A DNA stretch of 64,000 bases from Xylophilus sp. Leaf220 (GTDB lineage Bacteria > Pseudomonadota > Gammaproteobacteria > Burkholderiales > Burkholderiaceae_C), in NCBI RefSeq assembly GCF_001421705.1, contig NZ_LMKO01000002.1, positions 1 to 64,000 of the forward strand, given 5' to 3'. Both the position numbers and the translations under genes were made by a program. Every line of letters begins with the position of its first letter. The stretch's first letter is position 1. The notes below the pieces were generated by a model. The model ran no database searches. It had not been told where the DNA came from and worked only from the letters and a program-made list of their open reading frames with translations. This document shows, in pieces, positions 59,230 to 64,000 of this stretch.

Positions 59230-60297
59230 ATGAACTACAGCCAACCTCCCGCCACCGACCTGCCCGGCGGAGTCGCGGTCCACGCCCCGGGCGTGCCGTC
59301 CGCCAGCGGCAGTGCCGTTTCCTGGGGCGCCATCGTGGCCGGCGCGATCGCCGCCGCGGCCCTGTCGATGATCCTGCTGCTGCTCGGGTCGGGCCTGGGC
59401 CTGTCGTCCGCGTCGCCGTGGTCCACGCAGGGCGCGAGCGCGATGACGCTCGGCGTCGCCGGCGTGTTCTGGATCACCTTCACCCAGCTGGCGGCGTCGG
59501 GCATGGGCGGCTACCTGGCCGGCCGGCTGCGCACCCGCTGGGCCGGCGTGCACACCGACGAGGTGTATTTCCGCGACACCGCCCACGGCTTCCTGGCCTG
59601 GGCCGTGGCCTCGCTGGTGACCGCCGCCTTCCTGGCCTCGGCCGTGGGCAACGTGGTGGGCATGGGTGCCAAGGCCGGTGCGTCGGTGGCCGGCGCCGCC
59701 GTGACCACCGCCGGTGCCGCGGGCGCCGCCATCGGCAGCAGTGCCGGTAATGCGTCGTCCTCGGGCGGCGGCAATTCGTCGGTCTACGGCTACTTCGTCG
59801 ATTCGCTGTTCCGCCCCGATACCGCGGCGCAGACCCCGGCCGCTGCGGCCCCGGCACCTGCCGCCGCCACCGGTACCGACCCGGTGGCCGATGCCGCCAA
59901 CGCCGCGGCCGCCACGCCCGCCGCGCCGACGACGCCCGCTGCCACCGCACCGCGCAACACCGAGCCGGTCGCCGCATCGACCGTCGCCGAAGTGGGCCGC
60001 ATCATGGTCAACAGCATCCGCGCCGAATCGATGCCGGCAGACGACGTGCGCTACGTCGCCAGCCTGATCGCCCAGCGGACCGGCATGACGCAGGAAGCCG
60101 CGGAGAAGCGGGTGAACGACACCTACGCCAAGGCCAAGGCCAAGCTGCAGGATGCCGAGAACACCGCCCGCGAAGCGGCCGACAAGGCGCGCAAGGCGTC
60201 TGCCGCCGCCGCGCTGTGGCTCTTCGTGTCGCTGCTGATCGGCGCCTTCGTCGCCAGCTACGCCGCCACCTGGGGTGGCCGCCAGCGCGATCTCTGA
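59230..60297 (+). CDS. Ala/Pro-rich membrane protein, unrecognised
   Basis: A 355-residue protein. Two hydrophobic segments (about 25-60 and 72-99) and a third near 125-155 lead into an Ala/Thr/Pro-rich linker of about 60 residues, a helical charged stretch (AEKRVNDTYAKAKAKLQDAENTAREAADKA) and a final hydrophobic segment. The topology suggests an inner-membrane protein with a periplasmic or cytosolic coiled stalk. A tiny hydrophobic gene follows 47 bases later. No known domain. Similar proteins have been loosely called PhnA-like. Confidence 0.75.
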   Translation: MNYSQPPATDLPGGVAVHAPGVPSASGSAVSWGAIVAGAIAAAALSMILLLLGSGLGLSSASPWSTQGASAMTLGVAGVFWITFTQLAASGMGGYLAGRLRTRWAGVHTDEVYFRDTAHGFLAWAVASLVTAAFLASAVGNVVGMGAKAGASVAGAAVTTAGAAGAAIGSSAGNASSSGGGNSSVYGYFVDSLFRPDTAAQTPAAAAPAPAAATGTDPVADAANAAAATPAAPTTPAATAPRNTEPVAASTVAEVGRIMVNSIRAESMPADDVRYVASLIAQRTGMTQEAAEKRVNDTYAKAKAKLQDAENTAREAADKARKASAAAALWLFVSLLIGAFVASYAATWGGRQRDL

Positions 60298-60344
60298 TCC
60301 GCCGCCCCCCGCACTTCCATTCCTTCCCATTTCCGGAGATTCCC

Positions 60345-60419
60345 ATGCGCTCACTTCTGCTGCTCTTCCTCGGCGTGCCGATCCCGATCATCATCCTGCT
60401 GGCGCTTTTCCTGCACTGA
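60345..60419 (+). CDS. 24-residue hydrophobic microprotein
   Basis: MRSLLLLFLGVPIPIIILLALFLH: one transmembrane helix with a conserved-looking GVPIP kink. A GGAGATT ribosome-binding site lies at the right distance, and a strong terminator follows 66 bases later. Proteins of very similar sequence recur in Proteobacteria next to membrane proteins. Function unknown, membrane-embedded. Confidence 0.65.
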   Translation: MRSLLLLFLGVPIPIIILLALFLH

Positions 60420-60484
60420 TGCGGCAGCGCGCTGCGGGCCCTGGCCTGCAGCCTGAACGGGCGGCGCGTACGCCCCCGTCTCGA

Positions 60485-60527
60485 CCGGCCCGGATGCGTT
60501 CGCTGCATCCGGGCCGGTTTTGTTTTG
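60485..60527 (+). terminator. Intrinsic terminator
   Basis: CCGGCCCGGATGC pairs with GCATCCGGGCCGG around a 7-base loop and is followed by TTTTGTTTTG. It ends the unit containing the microprotein. Confidence 0.9.
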
Positions 60528-60598
60528 TGCGGGCTTGCCCGACGGCCGGCGAGGGGTGCGCCAGCAGCAGGGCGCCGCACTCCGGATAATCGCGGGCC

Positions 60599-61360
60599 AT
60601 GCCTGCCCCCACCTCCGCCGTCCCCGCCCTGGCCGGCGCCCTGCTGCTGGCCGCGGGCCGCGGCGAGCGCATGCGGCCGCTGACCGACACCTGCCCCAAG
60701 CCGCTGCTGCCGGTGCGCGGCCGGCCGCTGATGCAGTGGCCGATGCAGGCCCTGGCCGCAGGCGGCTGCCGGCACCTGGCGGTCAACACCGGCTGGCTGG
60801 GCGAGCAGATCGAAGACCGTTTCGGCCCGCAGCCGGCGCTGGACGCCGGCCTCGTGCTATCGATTTCATACTCCCGAGAAGAGCAGGACTTCGGCTACGC
60901 GCTGGAGACGCTGGGCGGCATCGTGCGCGCCCTGCCGCTGCTGGACGATGTCTTCTGGGTGGCGGCCGGCGACGTGTTCGCGCCCGATTTCGCGTTCGAC
61001 CCGGCCGAGCGCGAGCGCTTCGTCGCCGGCGGGCAGCTGGCCCACCTGTGGCTGGTGCCCAACCCGCCGCACCATCCGCAGGGCGACTTCGGCATCGGCC
61101 CCGACGGGCTGGCGGTGAACACGCCCACCGACCCGGCCGCCCCGCGCTACACCTTCTCGACCATCGGCCTCTACCGGCGCGAACTGTTCATGCCGCCCTG
61201 GTGCGCCATCGCGGCCGGCAATCCGCAGGGCCTGGCCCAGCCCCTGGCGCCGCTGCTGCGCCATGCGATGGACAATGGCCGGATCAGTGCCTCGCTCCAC
61301 ACCGGCCGCTGGACCGACGTGGGCACGCCCGAACGACTCGCCCTGCTCAACACCCCATGA
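60599..61360 (+). CDS. murU: N-acetylmuramate-1-phosphate uridylyltransferase family nucleotidyltransferase
   Basis: A 253-residue nucleotidyltransferase. The fingerprint LLLAAGRGERMRPLTDTCPKP with its basic residue binds NTP, and VAAGDVFAPDF holds the metal-binding Asp. MurU makes UDP-MurNAc from MurNAc-1-phosphate in peptidoglycan recycling. A UDP-sugar pyrophosphorylase is the main alternative. It overlaps pepP by four bases (ATGA). No amgK kinase gene is next to it here, which weakens the MurU call somewhat. Confidence 0.78.
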   Translation: MPAPTSAVPALAGALLLAAGRGERMRPLTDTCPKPLLPVRGRPLMQWPMQALAAGGCRHLAVNTGWLGEQIEDRFGPQPALDAGLVLSISYSREEQDFGYALETLGGIVRALPLLDDVFWVAAGDVFAPDFAFDPAERERFVAGGQLAHLWLVPNPPHHPQGDFGIGPDGLAVNTPTDPAAPRYTFSTIGLYRRELFMPPWCAIAAGNPQGLAQPLAPLLRHAMDNGRISASLHTGRWTDVGTPERLALLNTP

Positions 61361-62754
61361 CCGCACCCCTCGACACCCGGATCCACGCCGACCGCCGCGC
61401 CCGCCTGGCCGCCCTGCTGGGCCCCGACGGCATCGCCGTGGTGCCCACCGCGCCGGAGCGCAGCCGCAACCGCGACAGCGACTTTCCCTACCGGCACGAC
61501 AGCTACTTCTACTACCTCACCGGCTTCACCGAGCCCAACGCCTGGCTGGTGCTGACCGGCGACGGCCGCAGCACCCTGTTCTGCGCGCCGAAGGACCTGG
61601 AGCGCGAGATCTGGGACGGCTACCGCCTGGGCCCCGACGCCGCGCCCGAAGCGCTGGGCGTGGACGCCGCGGTGTCGGCGGCCGAACTCGACACCCGCCT
61701 GCCGCGCCTGCTGGAGAACCGCGACGCCGTCTGGTACCCCTTCGCCACCCACGCGGGGCTGGAGACGCGGGTCGACGGCTGGCTGGCCAAGGTGCGGGCC
61801 CGGGTGCGGATGGGTGCGATCTGCCCCGAAACGCAGCGCGACCTGTGCGGCCCGCTCGACGAGATGCGGCTGACCAAGGACGCGCACGAGCTGGCGCTGA
61901 TGCGCCGCGCCGGCCAGATCAGCGCGCAGGCCCACATCCGCGCGATGCAGACCTCGGCCCGGATGCTGCGCGCCGGCGAGGATGCGCGCGAGTACCACCT
62001 CGAGGCCGAGCTGCTGCACGAGTTCCGCCGTTGCGGCGCGCAGTTTCCGGCCTACACCTCGATCGTGGCCGCGGGTGCCAACGCCTGCGTGCTGCACTAC
62101 CGGGCCGACGTCGCGCCGCTGCGCGCCGGCGAACTGGTGCTGATCGACGCCGGCTGCGAATACGAAGGCTATGCCGGCGACATCACCCGCAGCTTCCCGG
62201 CTGACGGCCGCTTCACCGGCCCGCAGCGCGCGGTCTACGACCTGGTGCTGGCCAGCCAGGCCGCGGCCGTCGGCGCGACCAGGGCCGGCGCCCGCTTCGC
62301 CGATGCGCACGACGCCACGGTGCGGGTGCTGTCGCAGGGCCTGCTGGACCTGGGCATCCTGAAGGCGGACGCCGCCGGCAGCGTGGACGACGTGATCGAG
62401 AACCGCGCCTACTTCCCGTTCTACATGCACCGCACCGGCCACTGGCTGGGCATGGACGTGCACGACTGCGGCAGCTACGTGGAGCCGAGCGAGGCCGGAC
62501 AGTTCACCGAGCGCAAGGACCCGCTGAGCGGCGAGACGCTGCAGAGCCGGCCAAGCCGCATCCTGCGCCCCGGAATGGTCACCACTATCGAGCCGGGCCT
62601 CTACATCCGCCCCGCCGACGGCGTGCCCGAGGACTTCTGGAACATCGGCATCCGCATCGAGGACGACGCGATCGTGACCGAGACCGGCTGCGAACTGACG
62701 ACGCGCGACGTGCCGGTGCAGGCCGAGGAGATCGAGGCGCTGATGCGAGGCTGA
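61357..62754 (+). CDS. pepP: Xaa-Pro aminopeptidase (aminopeptidase P)
   Basis: Releases N-terminal residues next to proline. The 465-residue protein has an N-terminal creatinase-like domain and a C-terminal pita-bread domain. Metal ligands are in LIDAGCEYEGYAGDITRSF (two Asp), HRTGHWLGMDVHD (His), TTIEPGLY (Glu) and NIGIRIEDD (Glu). It overlaps murU (ATGA) and ends before a bidirectional terminator. Confidence 0.94.
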   Translation: MTAPLDTRIHADRRARLAALLGPDGIAVVPTAPERSRNRDSDFPYRHDSYFYYLTGFTEPNAWLVLTGDGRSTLFCAPKDLEREIWDGYRLGPDAAPEALGVDAAVSAAELDTRLPRLLENRDAVWYPFATHAGLETRVDGWLAKVRARVRMGAICPETQRDLCGPLDEMRLTKDAHELALMRRAGQISAQAHIRAMQTSARMLRAGEDAREYHLEAELLHEFRRCGAQFPAYTSIVAAGANACVLHYRADVAPLRAGELVLIDAGCEYEGYAGDITRSFPADGRFTGPQRAVYDLVLASQAAAVGATRAGARFADAHDATVRVLSQGLLDLGILKADAAGSVDDVIENRAYFPFYMHRTGHWLGMDVHDCGSYVEPSEAGQFTERKDPLSGETLQSRPSRILRPGMVTTIEPGLYIRPADGVPEDFWNIGIRIEDDAIVTETGCELTTRDVPVQAEEIEALMRG

Positions 62755-62777
62755 ACGGCCGTTGTCGCCTCGACCAT

Positions 62778-62820
62778 GGAAAAAACCCGCCCGGTACTTG
62801 CGCACCGGGCGGGTTTTTCC
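62778..62820. terminator. Bidirectional terminator
   Basis: AAAAAACCCGCCCGGT pairs with ACCGGGCGGGTTTTT. It separates pepP from the convergent esterase gene. Confidence 0.9.
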
Positions 62821-62843
62821 TATCGGGCCTTCCGGCTTGCGGA

Positions 62844-63896
62844 TTATGGCGTGCCGAAAGCCTGCTTCAGGCGCTGGCCGGCGAAGGCCTGGGCGTCACG
62901 GGCCTTCTGCACCGCGGCGGCCATGCCGAAGAACTCGTGCGTGGCGCCGTCGTAGAGCTTGCGCTCGACCGGCACGTTGGCCTTGCGCAGGGCGGCCTCC
63001 AGCTGGGCGCCGTCGTCGCGCAGCGGGTCGATCTCGGCGTTGATGATGGTCACCGGCGGCAGGCCGGCGAGGTTGGCGTCCACCAGCGAGATGCGCGGGT
63101 CCTTCAGGTCGGCCGGCGAGTTGGTCGTGTGCTTGACGAACCATTCGATCATCGGCTTGTTGAGCGGCTTGGCGGCGGCGTACTCGTTGTACGACGGGGT
63201 TTCCAGGCTGGTCTGCGCGACCGGGTAGACCGACAGCACGTGCAGCGGCTTCGGCAGATTGGCATCGCGCGCCGCGATGGCGGTGGCCACGGCCAGGTTG
63301 CCGCCGGCGCTCTCGCCCGCCAGGGCCAGCTTGGCCGGGTCGCCCTTCAGGCTGGCGGCATTGTCGGCCGTCCACTTGTAGGCGGCCAGGGCATCGTCCC
63401 AGGCGGCGGGGAACTTGGCTTCGGGCGCGCGACGGTAGTCGACCGACACAACGACCGCATTGGCCGACTTGGCGAGGGCACGCGCGCCGCCGTCGTAGAC
63501 CTTGCGGTCGGCGATCACCCAGCCGCCGCCGTGGAAGTACACGATCACCGGGAACGGGCCGCGGCCCTTCGGGGTGTAGATGCGGGCGGGCAGCTGGCCG
63601 GTGGCGCCGGCCACGTTGGTGTCCTTGGCAACGATGCCGGGCACCAGCAGTTCTGGCTTGGTGGGCTGGGCCTGGGCTTTCAGCAGCTTGTTGACCGCAT
63701 CGGCGGGCGTGGGCTGCTTGCGGGCTTCGGGCGGGGTCAGGGTCTCGATCGGCTTGGGCTTGAGGCTGGCGTGGGCGTCGAGCACGGCCTGCATGTCGGC
63801 ATCGGGCGTGCCGGCGGCGAAGGCGGGGGTGGCGGCCACCAGGGCGGCGACGGCGGCGGCGGCGCCGATGGCGCGCAGGGAGAGGTTCAGAGACAT
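62844..63896 (-). CDS. Secreted alpha/beta-hydrolase of the HSL-like family
   Basis: A 350-residue esterase/lipase-type hydrolase with signal peptide (about MSLNLSLRAIGAAAAVAALV to the AFA site). The oxyanion HGGGW is near residue 122, the nucleophile Ser in GESAGG, the Asp in DPLRDDG and the His in ATHEFFG. A proline- and lysine-rich linker precedes the fold. Substrate unknown, probably short-chain esters. It is the last gene of the window. The 104 bases upstream hold no recognised element. Confidence 0.9.
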   Translation of the reverse strand: MSLNLSLRAIGAAAAVAALVAATPAFAAGTPDADMQAVLDAHASLKPKPIETLTPPEARKQPTPADAVNKLLKAQAQPTKPELLVPGIVAKDTNVAGATGQLPARIYTPKGRGPFPVIVYFHGGGWVIADRKVYDGGARALAKSANAVVVSVDYRRAPEAKFPAAWDDALAAYKWTADNAASLKGDPAKLALAGESAGGNLAVATAIAARDANLPKPLHVLSVYPVAQTSLETPSYNEYAAAKPLNKPMIEWFVKHTTNSPADLKDPRISLVDANLAGLPPVTIINAEIDPLRDDGAQLEAALRKANVPVERKLYDGATHEFFGMAAAVQKARDAQAFAGQRLKQAFGTP

Positions 63897-64000
63897 GGAG
63901 TTGTGGCTTTCGGAGGAGTGGTTGCGACCCGTGCATCGGAACGCGGCCGCGGTGCCGGTCCTGCGCGTGGCGAACCCTCCTTGTTGTCGTCCGTCGGCCG

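Noticed and set aside
60849-60890. CTATCGATTTCATAC inside murU as a fragment of repeat family A
   Set aside because: Only nine bases match and it encodes the usual SYSRE stretch of the enzyme.

Overview
The window reads as chromosomal DNA of a high-GC betaproteobacterium of the order Burkholderiales, most likely family Comamonadaceae. The evidence is GC-rich codon use, a formamidase next to a Urt-type amide/urea ABC transporter, a GTP-dependent PEP carboxykinase, five-step histidine degradation through HutF and HutG, and two families of short intergenic repeats. I see no rRNA, tRNA, CRISPR array, insertion sequence or prophage gene. Only the first 1.7 kb looks foreign: it has lower GC, short unrecognised genes on one strand and an integron attC-like palindrome.

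Layout. (1) 1-1.7 kb: cassette-like unrecognised genes. (2) 1.7-13.3 kb: an amide-use module. urtABCDE-fmdA-fmdB runs leftward. A hybrid histidine kinase whose sensor is an NCS1 permease-like domain, plus a coupled LuxR-type response regulator, runs rightward from the same intergenic region. (3) 13.4-18.8 kb: a three-gene coupled set (saccharopine-dehydrogenase-like protein, DUF4166, DCC thiol oxidoreductase), a RIO-type kinase, a chemoreceptor and a cupin. (4) 18.9-35.6 kb: a leftward histidine-utilisation cluster. It holds a NitT/TauT-type ABC transporter, hutC, hutH, hutU, an ornithine-cyclodeaminase-like gene, two orphan binding proteins, hutD, hutI, hutF, hutG, an FAD dehydrogenase and a HisC-type aminotransferase. 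Two HutC-like operators tie the transporter to the pathway. (5) 35.8-44.5 kb: recQ, pckG, a LysR regulator, a metallophosphoesterase, a transglutaminase-like protein and several small genes. (6) 44.4-50.8 kb: an MFS exporter, mntP behind a yybP-ykoY manganese riboswitch, a divergent FtsH-like protease, a DUF3606 protein and a LysR/TauE divergent pair. (7) 50.8-64 kb: a DUF2076 protein, a second chemoreceptor, tkt-gap, a stand-alone speD, a YdjM-like membrane protein, a membrane protein with a 24-residue companion, murU-pepP and a secreted esterase.

How the parts work together. In the amide module the permease-like sensor kinase probably detects a small nitrogen compound and drives, through its coupled regulator, the uptake system and formamidase that release ammonia. 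In the hut cluster, histidine or urocanate enters through the HutC-linked transporter and is taken to glutamate and formate by HutH, HutU, HutI, HutF and HutG. tkt-gap and pckG are central carbon metabolism. Most genes within each operon overlap by ATGA or GTGA, so translation is probably coupled.

The strongest leads are the permease-kinase fusion, an in-frame repeat inserted in the zinc-binding region of RecQ, a long folded element at 42.06-42.18 kb, the HutC-linked NitT-type transporter with two orphan binding proteins, and the attC-like remnant at the left end.
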